From contig JAPLRR010000027.1 of the NCBI GenBank assembly GCA_026399075.1, positions 1-64,000 of the forward strand: DNA of 64,000 bases. Direction: 5' to 3'. The position numbers and the translations under genes were made by a program. The notes beneath the pieces were generated by a model. It searched no databases, was not told the DNA's origin, and worked only from the letters and a program-made list of their open reading frames with translations. Within the stretch, counting starts at the first letter, position 1. Each line of letters opens with the position of its first letter. This DNA comes from Methylococcales bacterium. GTDB lineage: Bacteria > Pseudomonadota > Gammaproteobacteria > Methylococcales > Methylomonadaceae. This document shows positions 33,613 through 42,464 of the stretch, piece by piece.

Positions 33613-34499
33613 GATGGCAACAAGGGGGTGATGCCACACGTGTGCTTCAAAATGCCAGGCACACGCTATTTGTGGAAGGCAAGGACAACCAAGAAATTGA
33701 TGCCGTTGTTATCCAAGAGCTGTTGAATGCTAATGGCTTGACAGCCATCGACGTGCAAACAATGGGCAGCTGCGATAATGTCCGCAGTGCCGCCCAAGCA
33801 TTGATAGCGGCACATCCGTCGTATTATTTTCTGATTGACCGTGACGACCAAGACCAAGCAAGCGTTGACAGTTCTTGGATTAAGTTTCCAGACCCTTCGG
33901 CGTATAATATGCTGATTTGGCGTAAAAGGGAGTTGGAAAACTATTTTATAGACCCTGCTTATCTTAGCCAATCTCAGTTTCTAAAGCCTAATGTTGATGT
34001 TAAACAACGCATCCTTGATGAGTGCAATCGACGGCTATTTCTTGATTCGGCAAATTTAACGTTATATGCCCTTAGCCGGGAATTACGGAAACCATTGGCA
34101 ATTCGGCATTTTGCTAACCCCGACCTATTTCAAAATGAAGATGACGGTTTGTTGCAATTAGGGCAATTATCCCAATTTGCTAATAAAACTAGCGAAGTGG
34201 CAGCTATTCTAAATGGGGCAAGAATTAATGGCATCTATTTAGACTTTGTGCAGGAATTAAGCGGCGGCGTTTTCCCGCTACAATATGGCTCTGGCACATG
34301 GCTAGAGCGCATGTCGGGCAAAGAAGTTTTTCACGCTATTGCCAGCCAATGTTTTCTGGTGAAAGACGCTTCTGGCACCGTGTTAACAGGCAAAGCGCAA
34401 AATAAACAGATTGCCAAACAGTTGGCTAGATTGCCCTTAGCCCAACAACCCGTTGATTTTCAAGAGCTGGTTGCTTTGTTAAAAACAAGACTAAACTAG
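33609..34499 (+). CDS. DUF4435 / TOPRIM-like effector of a PARIS-like pair (AriB-like)
   Basis: 296 residues. The TOPRIM-type acidic motifs are visible: LFVEGKDN (Glu23), TMGSCDNV and YFLIDRDDQD (Asp77, Asp79). RKRELENYFI follows, typical of DUF4435. In PARIS systems the AriB protein is a TOPRIM nuclease that, when freed, cleaves host tRNA and aborts infection. It is translationally coupled to the ATPase gene by the ATGA overlap. The downstream sterol cyclase gene starts 87 bases later. OLD-family proteins with a fused TOPRIM are the alternative relative, but here the two parts are split as in PARIS. Confidence 0.8.
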   Translation: MRWQQGGDATRVLQNARHTLFVEGKDNQEIDAVVIQELLNANGLTAIDVQTMGSCDNVRSAAQALIAAHPSYYFLIDRDDQDQASVDSSWIKFPDPSAYNMLIWRKRELENYFIDPAYLSQSQFLKPNVDVKQRILDECNRRLFLDSANLTLYALSRELRKPLAIRHFANPDLFQNEDDGLLQLGQLSQFANKTSEVAAILNGARINGIYLDFVQELSGGVFPLQYGSGTWLERMSGKEVFHAIASQCFLVKDASGTVLTGKAQNKQIAKQLARLPLAQQPVDFQELVALLKTRLN

Positions 34500-34586
34500 C
34501 ATAAGCCTTCGAAGAAGATGAAAGTTTCAACGACCATCATTAATGTGTTAAAAAGCCGATCCGGCTCTAACCCCTAATAAATATCA

Positions 34587-36821
34587 ATGCTGAAAATAAA
34601 ACCAAGCTGGAAAAACTGGCAACTACTTACCGAAAAAGGACGGCATATCTGGGCATACAAGCCCGGTTCCACAACTATCGACGCACACTTACATAATGTT
34701 GGCCAACTAACGGCGGAAGAAATAAGCCAGTTTGCTGAAGATTTTCAATTTGATAAAAACGAAAACCCCAATTCCGGCGACCAAGTGTTCAGACACGCCG
34801 CCATCAATGCAAAATACCAAGCCTTTGCCGGACAAATCCCCAAAGCCCACAACCCAGAAGCACAACTCGCCACCGATGCCCTAGTCAAAGGCATCAATTA
34901 TTATTCATTCTTGCAAAGCCCCGAAGGCCATTGGCCTGGCGATTACGGCGGGCCATTATTTTTATTGCCAGGTTTATTGATCGCATCGTATATTTCCAAC
35001 ACCCCATTCCCTGAACCGCACCGGGAAATGATGAAGCTGTATTTATTCAACCACCAAAATAAAGACGCTGGCTGGGGGATGCACATCGAAGGCCAATCAA
35101 CCATGTTTGGCACAGTCATGCAATATGTATCCCTGCGTATCTTGGGCGTGGACAAAGACCATGGACAACTGCAAAAAGCCAGGGCATGGATTAAGGCCAA
35201 CGGCGGCGCAACCGGCATCCCTTCGTGGGGAAAGTTTTATCTGGCGATTTTAAATTGTTACGATTGGCAAGGTTTTAACAGCCTGTTCCCCGAAATGTGG
35301 TTATTCCCAAAATGGTTGCCTGTGCATCCGTGGCGTTATTGGTGCCATAGCCGCATGGTCTATCTGCCAATGGCTTATTGCTATGCCATGCGTATTAAGG
35401 CGCCGGAAGATGCGCTGATATTGTCCCTGCGGGAAGAATTGTATAGCCAAGATTTTGCGTCCATAGACTGGCCTAAACACCGCAATACTGTGTGTGAAAA
35501 AGATTGCTACACAATTTTGTCACCCGTATTAAAATGGATGAACTTTTTTACCAATGGCTATGAAAAGATAAAATGCAGTTGGTTAAGAAAAAAAGCCACG
35601 GACTATATTGTCAAGTACCTAAATGCTGAAGATGCCCAAACCGATTACGTCAATATAGGCCCGGTTAGTAAAGCCATCAATTCTATCTGTAGCTGGCATG
35701 TTTATGGCAAAGGTTCTGAACAATTTAGCAAACATGTAGCGCGTTGGTATGATTATTTGTGGGTTGCCGAAGATGGCATGAAGATGAGCGGTTATAATGG
35801 CTCGCAACTTTGGGACACAGCATTTGCCACGCGGGCGATGCTGGAAAGTGAGGTGGGGCGCTTATTTCCTGAAACCCTGGCAAAAAGTTATGCGTTTATC
35901 GATTATGCGCAAATCAAAGCCGAACACCCGACCCATGCCGAATTTTTCCGCCATCCAATGGTCGGCAGCTGGCCTTTTTCCACCCCTGAGAATGGCTGGC
36001 CTGTTGCAGATTGTACCGCAGAAGGGTTAAGCGCCACTTTGGCCCTCCACCAGTCCGGCCTAATTGTGCCAAAAATTGACGATCAGCGCATACAACAGGC
36101 GGTAGATGTAATATTGTCATACCAAAATGCCGATGGCGGCTGGGCCACTTACGAATTGTCACGTGCGCCTAAATGGCTAGAAAAACTGAATCCATCTGAA
36201 GTTTTTGCCGATATAATGATCGACTATTCTTGGACTGAATGCACGGCTGCCTGTGTGGTAGCACTACTGGACATGCAAGCAGCCAATCCGGATTACCGAA
36301 ACGAACAACTACAAAAAGCCATAACCGCTGGCCTACACTTTATTCTTAAACAACAAAAGCCAGACGGTTCGTGGTATGGTGGTTGGGCAGTCTGTTTTAC
36401 CTACGCCACGTGGTTTGGCGTAGAGGCCTTGGCTAAAGCCAAAGGTAAAGGCTATATTGATGATACGGCTATCGCAGCAAGCCTCAACAAAGCTAGTGCC
36501 TTTTTGATGGCCAAACAAAAAGCCGACGGTGGTTGGGGCGAAACTTTTGAATCCTGTTCCAAATTGGTTTATACCGAAGCCTTGGCATCGCAAGTGGTCA
36601 ACACCGCGTGGGCCTTGCTGGCGTTAATGGCCGCTGATTATGGTGACAAACAAGTTATTGATGCTGGGGTTAATTTATTGCTGGACAGACAAACAGCACT
36701 GGGCGATTGGCCGCAAGAAAATATTTCCGGGGTTTTTAATTATAACTGTATGATAACCTATGCCAATTATAGGAATAGTTTTCCTATCTGGGCGTTGAGC
36801 CGATACTGTAAGCAGTCTTAG
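34587..36821 (+). CDS. osc: Oxidosqualene cyclase (lanosterol-synthase type)
   Basis: 744 residues of the squalene/oxidosqualene cyclase fold. The protonating motif is ADCTAEG with Asp475; squalene-hopene cyclases have DXDD instead, so this acts on 2,3-oxidosqualene. Several QW-type repeats are visible (NADGGWATYE, KPDGSWYGGW, KADGGWGE, LGDWPQE). It forms the tetracyclic sterol skeleton at the membrane. The following gene encodes the epoxidase that makes its substrate. It is preceded by the ATPase-DUF4435 pair instead of the CYP51 operon. Confidence 0.95.
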   Translation: MLKIKPSWKNWQLLTEKGRHIWAYKPGSTTIDAHLHNVGQLTAEEISQFAEDFQFDKNENPNSGDQVFRHAAINAKYQAFAGQIPKAHNPEAQLATDALVKGINYYSFLQSPEGHWPGDYGGPLFLLPGLLIASYISNTPFPEPHREMMKLYLFNHQNKDAGWGMHIEGQSTMFGTVMQYVSLRILGVDKDHGQLQKARAWIKANGGATGIPSWGKFYLAILNCYDWQGFNSLFPEMWLFPKWLPVHPWRYWCHSRMVYLPMAYCYAMRIKAPEDALILSLREELYSQDFASIDWPKHRNTVCEKDCYTILSPVLKWMNFFTNGYEKIKCSWLRKKATDYIVKYLNAEDAQTDYVNIGPVSKAINSICSWHVYGKGSEQFSKHVARWYDYLWVAEDGMKMSGYNGSQLWDTAFATRAMLESEVGRLFPETLAKSYAFIDYAQIKAEHPTHAEFFRHPMVGSWPFSTPENGWPVADCTAEGLSATLALHQSGLIVPKIDDQRIQQAVDVILSYQNADGGWATYELSRAPKWLEKLNPSEVFADIMIDYSWTECTAACVVALLDMQAANPDYRNEQLQKAITAGLHFILKQQKPDGSWYGGWAVCFTYATWFGVEALAKAKGKGYIDDTAIAASLNKASAFLMAKQKADGGWGETFESCSKLVYTEALASQVVNTAWALLALMAADYGDKQVIDAGVNLLLDRQTALGDWPQENISGVFNYNCMITYANYRNSFPIWALSRYCKQS

Positions 36822-36873
36822 GGATGATAAACGCATCAACGCAGTTTCAAGTAATTGTACCAAAAAGCTAAAT

Positions 36874-38220
36874 ATGAAATCAGAATTCGACATTTGCATT
36901 ATCGGCGCAGGCATGGCGGGCGCCACTATCGCCGCTTATCTCGCCCCCAAAGGCATCAGGATTGCGTTAATCGACCATTGCTACAAGGAAAAAAAGCGCA
37001 TCGTCGGAGAATTATTACAGCCAGGCGCTGTCCAGTCTTTGCAACAGATGGGGCTAGGGCACTTGCTGGACGGATTTGAGGCACAGCCTGTAGATGGCTA
37101 CGCGCTTGTGCAAGGTAACGAACAGATCACCATCCCCTACCCTAGTCATTACCGGGGCATGGGCTTGCATAATGGCCGCTTTTTACAACAAATCCGGTCT
37201 AGCGCCTTGCTCAACACCAGTGTCCAACAAATCCATGGCAAAGCGTTACAGTTACTGGAAAATGATCGCCAAGAAATTATCGGGGTCAGTTACAGGGAAT
37301 CTGTCACCTCAGAAATTAAAACTATCCATGCCCCCTTAACCATCACCAGCGACGGCTTCTTCTCAAACTTCCGGGAACATTTAAGCAACAACCAAAAATC
37401 TGTCACCTCCTACTTTATCGGGGTTATTTTAAAAGATTGCGACATGCCTTTCCCCAAACACGGGCATGTGTTTTTATCCGGCCCCACGCCGTTCATTTGC
37501 TATCCCATTTCCGACCACGAGGTCCGGCTGTTAATTGATTTTCCAGGCGAGCAACTACCAAGGAAACAATTGCTGCAAGCCCATTTGGATGCCAATGTGA
37601 CACCCTACATCCCCGAATGTATGAAGCAAAGCTACGAACAAGCCTTGCAAACTGGTGGCTTTAAGGTCATGCCCAACCATTATATGGCGGCCAAGCCCAT
37701 CATCCGCAAAGGCGCGGTGATGTTGGGCGACGCGCTTAATATGCGCCACCCATTAACGGGCGGCGGTTTGACGGCGGTGTTTTCGGACATCCAGATATTA
37801 AGCACACACTTATTGGCCATGCCCGATTTTAGCAACACCGACCTCATACATGAGAAAATCGAAGCCTACTACCGTGACCGCCAAAACGCCAACGCCAACC
37901 TGAATATTCTTGCCAATGCCTTATACGGCGTAATGTCCAATGATTTGCTCAAAACCGCTGTCTTCAAATACCTGCAATGCGGCGGCAGCAATGCCCAAGA
38001 ATCAATCGCCATCTTGGCCGGCCTCAACAGAAACCATTTTTCCCTGATCAAACAATTCTTTTTCCTGGCCATGTTCGGTGCTTACGATTTGGTGCGCGAA
38101 AACAGCCGGAATATCTCTAAAGCCAGCAAAATCCTCGTGGATGCCTTCGCCATCATCAAACCCTTGGCAAAAAATGAGCTTTCCTTTGCGGCGGTGGTGA
38201 GTGGGTATTTTAAGAAATAG
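36874..38220 (+). CDS. sqmo: Squalene monooxygenase (epoxidase)
   Basis: 448 residues. FAD-binding GAGMAG near residues 11-16 (ICIIGAGMAGATIAAYLAP) and RIVGELLQPGAVQSLQQMG follow the squalene-epoxidase pattern. The second FAD motif MLGDALNMRHPLTGGGLTAV is the strongest family mark. The enzyme uses O2 to convert squalene to 2,3-oxidosqualene, the substrate of the cyclase 52 bases upstream. The C-terminal 120 residues are hydrophobic and likely membrane-associated. No transmembrane N-terminus is present, unlike eukaryotic forms. Confidence 0.94.
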   Translation: MKSEFDICIIGAGMAGATIAAYLAPKGIRIALIDHCYKEKKRIVGELLQPGAVQSLQQMGLGHLLDGFEAQPVDGYALVQGNEQITIPYPSHYRGMGLHNGRFLQQIRSSALLNTSVQQIHGKALQLLENDRQEIIGVSYRESVTSEIKTIHAPLTITSDGFFSNFREHLSNNQKSVTSYFIGVILKDCDMPFPKHGHVFLSGPTPFICYPISDHEVRLLIDFPGEQLPRKQLLQAHLDANVTPYIPECMKQSYEQALQTGGFKVMPNHYMAAKPIIRKGAVMLGDALNMRHPLTGGGLTAVFSDIQILSTHLLAMPDFSNTDLIHEKIEAYYRDRQNANANLNILANALYGVMSNDLLKTAVFKYLQCGGSNAQESIAILAGLNRNHFSLIKQFFFLAMFGAYDLVRENSRNISKASKILVDAFAIIKPLAKNELSFAAVVSGYFKK

Positions 38221-38569
38221 ACTAGCGTAGCCTCAACTTGGTTTTATAGCCAACCCATTCCTGCGGTTAAATTTAATCTGCAAAACTTTGGGTTTGGTCT
38301 TCGGCAAGTGGCCTTTTAAACTTAGTATTCGGGGTAATTTAATCCCCGATAAAGTTCAACAACGCTCACCAGTTTCGTATGATTTTTTATGGCAGTCGGT
38401 AGGAATAACACCGTAGAAAATTCGCTCGTTGATGGGCATCAATAAGCATTCGCCAATTTTTAACTTTTCGAATTTGTTAAGCACAGCCTATTCGAGGAGA
38501 TGGGCAAAAATAGCCTAGCTGGAATGGAAAGATAGTCGGTTGCAATTCAAATTTTGAATAAACCCTTAA
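38221..38569. other. Gene-free stretch after squalene monooxygenase
   Basis: No supported reading frame, tRNA or obvious terminator was found in these 350 bases. It is the start of a 0.9-kb decayed zone that ends at the IS66-type element. Confidence 0.4.
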
Positions 38570-38836
38570 ATACGACCTAGCTTAGCCGCTATGTCCTATT
38601 TTTACACTTATGTCGGCTGTACCCGATTTATAGAAGCAGAATTTATAGCGGAATACATTGTTGATAAAGATTTGGAGCAAGAATGTATTGATTAGTATGC
38701 CTTTAAAAATGCCAGCCATCATGTTTGGCCTTATTGGCGGGAGTTTTTAATGAGTCAATGTACTAGAATGTATTTGCCCAGATTGGTTTTACTGACTGCA
38801 CAGCTTGCACATAACCGACATCAGAATGGTTCTTAG
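38570..38836 (+). pseudogene. Decayed SecB-like chaperone gene fragment
   Basis: One frame reads through a single TAG (38693-38695). Before it stands MSYFYTYVGCTRFIEAEF, and after it VWPYWREFLMSQCTRMYLP, ending at a TAG at 38834-38836. The WPYWRE...LP stretch resembles the C-terminal half of SecB-family proteins, including the SecB-like chaperones of toxin-antitoxin-chaperone systems. The N-terminal half of the family is missing or too degraded to see. The family call is from memory of the motif and is tentative; that the frame is broken is direct. Confidence 0.4.
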
Positions 38837-39144
38837 TGCCAATAGATACAACTCAGCATATTTTTTGCGTTGGAACCGCATCAATCTCGAAAAATGCGGT
38901 TCGCTACATCAGCTCTATGGAAAATCTACAGGGTTAATTCGTCCAGCGAACAAGAAAGAGGAAGATATGGTAAAAATGTCAGGAGGAGATGCCATTTTTT
39001 ACTTTTTACGACAGCGTTGGTGGAAGATATGAAAAAAGCCATCTTACACATTTTTAAAAAATGGTCTGTTAAGCAAACTGCTGCATTTTTGGGTTCTTTC
39101 ACTGTCAGTATCGCCGAACCCGCGCCTTACGGGTTACTTAGTAG

Positions 39145-39163
39145 GTAATTACTCAGCGTAATT
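39145..39163. repeat. Left terminal inverted repeat of the IS66-type element
   Basis: GTAATTACTCAGCGTAATT, directly preceded by the target duplication CTTAGTAG at 39137-39144. Confidence 0.9.
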
Positions 39164-39216
39164 ACCAACCCTTCCAAATTATGACATTGACTAGCATGAT
39201 ACAAGCGCCCATGCAG

Positions 39217-40650
39217 TTAAAGAATAAAGTCCGGCAATCTGCCTTCAAAAAGCATAGTCAGTGCATCGGTGGCGGAAACATTGTTTTTACGGCAAGTCGA
39301 TAAATAACTGCGCACACGGCAAAAGATCTTCGCCCCATCCATTGACCGGAAGCAACCGGAGATTTTCTGATGCAGCTTGGTCATGCGAATATCATTTTCC
39401 CCCTGATTATTGGAAAAGGATACCTCCGCATCGGTCATGAAGCGTAGCGTTTCTTGCTCAAAATCCCGCAATCGTTCCAGTAGATTCCGGGATTTGCTGC
39501 GTTTGATGCGCCCCCGCTTTTTGCGTCCTTTCCCTTCCGGCTCTGGCGGTGGCGGGCATTCCAACTCCGCCTGCTTTAATATCGCCCGGTATTGTTCGCG
39601 GTACTGGACGGCTTGATCTTCATGTAACATTCCGCCCTGTGCATAAACCTCATCCAGAATACCTTCCAATAGGTCGATCATCAATTTTGCCCAGGCCTGC
39701 CCCTCTTGTTCATGGGCAAAAGCCAATTCCCGTAAGTGGTGGGCATTGCATAAGGCATGCTGGCAAATAAGTTTGAAATACGGTTTCCAATGGTCGTGAA
39801 CCAGAATGCCGGAAAACAGGGTTATCAGGGGCAAGCTTTCCATTGCCTCCAGTCCGCGTTTTTCATGCGCGTAATACAGCGTCCACAGCGGACTGGACAC
39901 GCAGTGTAACCAGCGGTTTTTGCCATTGATATTAATGCCCGTCTCATCGGCATGAACCACCCGCGTATGCAGTAGTTTGGCGATCAGCTTTTGCTCAAAC
40001 TCCCCAAGCAGTTCATAGGCCTGTTGGTTATAAGCAAAAATCGACCCCTCGCTGAGGGGTAGCTCCAGTTGCTCCTGGAAGTGCTCTTGAACCCTATTAT
40101 AGGGAATCAATTGATACTGCGACAAATACACCGACTGGGCTTTGACACCGTTGCCGTACTGGGCGGCTTTAATCACGCCCGCCGGGAAGGGCGCTGTAAA
40201 GCGTTGTCCTTGCTGGTTTTCCAAAATTTCGGCTTGGTATTCGATCACGACGCGTCGGATGTCAATATCAAACACTTGGCGGGAGTCGAAACCGACCACC
40301 GTATAGTCGCCGGGCGGCAAAAGGCTCCGGTCGACCGCCAGGAGTTTAATCACATCGGGATTGTCAATCTTTTCCAGCGTGGTGCCGATGCGGCCCGGCT
40401 GACCTCCGGTTTTTTTCCCGGAGCCCCCTTTATCACCTTTCCCGCCCTTGCCAAAACGATTTGATGAGGGTGGCTGGCTACTGTTACGGCTGTTCAAATT
40501 CAAACGGCCCGCCATGATCTGCACCAGCATAATCAGTATGCCCAGTATGCCCAGTACCGTACGCAAAGCCGGTGACAATTGCGGTTCATCGGCAAGCATC
40601 TGCTTGGCCGTTTTAATCGTGGACTCCACGTCAATGTCATCGACTGTCAA
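39217..40650 (-). CDS. tnpC: IS66-family transposase (TnpC type)
   Basis: 477 residues. A short helical N-terminus with LNSRNSSQPPSSNRF, the Lys/Gly-rich GKKTGGQPG stretch (typical of IS66 TnpC), and the DDE domain: VVHADETGI (first Asp), GILVHDHWKPYF (second Asp), CNAHHLREL, and SFSNNQGENDIRM with the Glu. It ends with the usual RSYLSTCRKN segment. A Lys/Arg-rich loop (GKGRKKRGRIKRSKSRN) is inserted before the last part. The frame begins with TTG at 40650; no nearby upstream ATG exists. It is apparently intact. Confidence 0.93.
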   Translation of the reverse strand: MTVDDIDVESTIKTAKQMLADEPQLSPALRTVLGILGILIMLVQIMAGRLNLNSRNSSQPPSSNRFGKGGKGDKGGSGKKTGGQPGRIGTTLEKIDNPDVIKLLAVDRSLLPPGDYTVVGFDSRQVFDIDIRRVVIEYQAEILENQQGQRFTAPFPAGVIKAAQYGNGVKAQSVYLSQYQLIPYNRVQEHFQEQLELPLSEGSIFAYNQQAYELLGEFEQKLIAKLLHTRVVHADETGININGKNRWLHCVSSPLWTLYYAHEKRGLEAMESLPLITLFSGILVHDHWKPYFKLICQHALCNAHHLRELAFAHEQEGQAWAKLMIDLLEGILDEVYAQGGMLHEDQAVQYREQYRAILKQAELECPPPPEPEGKGRKKRGRIKRSKSRNLLERLRDFEQETLRFMTDAEVSFSNNQGENDIRMTKLHQKISGCFRSMDGAKIFCRVRSYLSTCRKNNVSATDALTMLFEGRLPDFIL

Positions 40651-40888
40651 AATAAATACCGTAAACCGTTTAGGATGGCGATATTATAAGGCCAGTTTCA
40701 GAACTCGAATTTTGCCTTCGAGGATGACCTATGTGCCACGAAAGGCATGGACAAGCAACTGGGGGGGCTTGTAATGCTTTCCGGCTTTTCTCGGACGAAC
40801 TGGAGGCTATAAATGGCAAGCCTAAAGCCTTTCTATGAATTGCTTGAAATTACGGTTTTTTGCGAAAAAACGTGTCAAGCATTATTTT

Positions 40889-41287
40889 TTATTTTTTTGA
40901 TAAATTACGCTGAGTAGTTACCTTAGTAGAATCTATTATACTTCCTAATCCAATTGACTGTAGAGTATGATCAATTATATTAGATGAATTTAGCTGCATT
41001 TTTAAAAGGGCATTTTGTTCTTCATCTGTGAATTTTTCAGGTGATTTTTTGTTAAGCAATCGTATTGCCCATCTTCTCAAAGCTAGTTGGTCATTCCTAA
41101 TAGCGTTATCATCTGATTTTTGTTCAGTAGCTAAAATACTTAGCGCAATTCGCACATATTCTGAATCAACTTTTGTGCGCTCGCTTGATGTAGTTATTAG
41201 CCAACTAGAAAAAACAAGAGCGACAGGAATACCAATGCCTGCAAGCCATTGAATTAAAATATCATTTCGTCTTAATAAATCGAACAT
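40889..41287 (-). CDS. Small membrane-anchored protein with C-terminus rewritten by the IS
   Basis: 132 residues in the current frame: a hydrophobic helix (about 11-31) after a short N-terminus, then a helical, charged domain. The last ten residues (VTTQRNLSKK) are encoded inside the IS66-type element. Joining the two target-duplication copies restores the ancestral end: lysine 122 would be followed at once by TAA, now at 39134-39136. So the IS removed the native stop and added ten residues. No family is recognised. The start is ATG. Confidence 0.7.
   Translation of the reverse strand: MFDLLRRNDILIQWLAGIGIPVALVFSSWLITTSSERTKVDSEYVRIALSILATEQKSDDNAIRNDQLALRRWAIRLLNKKSPEKFTDEEQNALLKMQLNSSNIIDHTLQSIGLGSIIDSTKVTTQRNLSKK
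40903..40921. repeat. Right terminal inverted repeat of the IS66-type element
   Basis: AATTACGCTGAGTAGTTAC, the reverse complement of the left end with one mismatch, followed by the second copy of the target duplication CTTAGTAG at 40922-40929. Confidence 0.9.
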
Positions 41288-41370
41288 TGGTTAGCCATTC
41301 TAGAATGGTAATGGTTTAATATTTTTCTAACACATTACCTTATTTCTGTAAGAAAAAAATTTATTTATAG

Positions 41371-41934
41371 TTATGATTTTGCTTGAGCTTCCTTGGTTCT
41401 TCTTAACATTTCATCTAAACGGCTTGATATAAGAATTTTCCAACTAGAGCCAAAACGGCGAACACTGAGTACCTCCACTTCAGTTCCTGGAAAATTAGGG
41501 TAAAGTCGAACAACAACGTGGGTAATGTCGCCTGTATTTTCCTTAACTGATCCGAGTATTTTTGTGGTTATACGTACCCCCTTTGTATGTGGAACAGCTA
41601 CATACATTACTTGTCTCATCAGGCGTTCAGGGGGAATTAACTTAACTGATTCAAATGTGGCGCTTGGCCCGAAAAAAAAGTGAAGCAACTCGTTTTTATT
41701 TAACTGCTCACCATTTGGATCAACAATGCCAATAAACATGTTTTTAAATCGGACAAGCTCATCAGGATGAATAAACTTTGGAACAGCCATCAAACCTTTT
41801 TCTCCCAAAGTTTTATAGTAATTTTCACAAAACGCTTCTGCCGTTTCAAAAGCCCATACCTTAGGGGACGTTAGTGCTAAACAGATGCAAAGAATCTTGT
41901 AAATATTGTGCATAAATTTAATTATCCGAAACAT
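41371..41934 (-). CDS. Exported protein, unknown
   Basis: 187 residues with a signal peptide (an MFRIIKF/MHNIYK start, hydrophobic core, cleavage near VWA-FE), then a soluble domain with a central beta-rich part (MYVAVPHTKGVRITTKILG and VVVRLYPNFPGTEVEVLSVRR). A single Cys remains in the mature part. A second Met at residue 8 is an alternative start. It lies 84 bases upstream of the membrane-anchored gene on the same strand, so the two may have been co-transcribed. No family is recognised. Confidence 0.65.
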   Translation of the reverse strand: MFRIIKFMHNIYKILCICLALTSPKVWAFETAEAFCENYYKTLGEKGLMAVPKFIHPDELVRFKNMFIGIVDPNGEQLNKNELLHFFFGPSATFESVKLIPPERLMRQVMYVAVPHTKGVRITTKILGSVKENTGDITHVVVRLYPNFPGTEVEVLSVRRFGSSWKILISSRLDEMLRRTKEAQAKS

Positions 41935-42023
41935 AATATTTAGCTGAACTATATATTTACAAATATCCTAAGTCAATATAATTTGCCAATAATCAATGGT
42001 ATGTAGGTTGTACAACCTTGTCT

Positions 42024-42464
42024 TTAATCAGCCACCCACAAACGATTAAACGGTTTACCTGTCCTAGTTCGGTAAGTATCAAAATCCGCTTTGTCTACTG
42101 TAAAAATATGTGGGGTTTTCAACCCGCGCAGCTAGAAAAACTAAAGCGGCATCAGCAAAGTCCGCACCATGATTTTTTGAAGCGTTATGATATTTTGCCA
42201 TGTAAGCCGCCATATCCAATAATTCGTTAGCTTGGCTGGCATGAATTTGTACGCCAAACTCAACCAGCCATTTCAACAAAATCAGGCGGCTTTCTTTGCC
42301 CTGCAAATGGCAAGCCTCGGAACGCATTCCCAGACAGTATGAAAGTTTTGCTAGCCATGTGTTTTGAGCACCTGCTTGGCGGTTTCGTGTTGCTCAAGTT
42401 GTTTTGAATTTTTCGGTTTTACAATTAAAACCACTAAAGACCCAGTATCAAGCAAGATGTTCAT
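42024..42464 (-). pseudogene. Frameshifted PIN-domain (VapC-type) toxin
   Basis: The start MNILLDTGSLVVLIV (first acidic residue of a PIN nuclease) is followed by a TAG at 42351-42353. The protein then continues in a second frame (ESRLILLKWLVEFGVQIH, and NHGADFADAALVFLAAR with the later Asp pair) to about 42079. It returns to the first frame for VDKADFDTYRTRTGKPFNR and a TAA at 42024. Two frameshifts plus a stop make it non-functional unless recoded. The order of PIN motifs supports the family. Confidence 0.75.

Larger units (their letters stand above)
39145..40921 (-). mobile_element. Intact IS66-type insertion sequence with one transposase gene
   Basis: 1777 bases bounded by imperfect inverted repeats (19 bases, one mismatch: GTAATTACTCAGCGTAATT on the left, GTAACTACTCAGCGTAATT read inward from the right). 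An 8-bp direct repeat CTTAGTAG flanks it at 39137-39144 and 40922-40929. Eight-base duplications are characteristic of the IS66 family. Only a tnpC-type transposase gene is present, without tnpA/tnpB, as in the ISBst12-like subgroup. Matching target duplications suggest a fairly recent insertion. Family assignment rests on the transposase and the target size, not on a database match. Confidence 0.92.

Noticed and set aside
36395-36415. Third parS-like CCACGTGG site within osc
   Set aside because: Only the core CCACGTGG matches; the flanks are not palindromic and do not fit the ParB consensus.
34587-36821. Squalene-hopene cyclase
   Set aside because: The active-site motif is DCTAE rather than DXDD, and a squalene monooxygenase gene follows directly, so an oxidosqualene cyclase fits better.
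38870-39148. Plus-strand frame before the IS
   Set aside because: It runs across the target-duplication copy into the IS end and overlaps the ancestral 3' flank of the gene on the other strand; no protein features.
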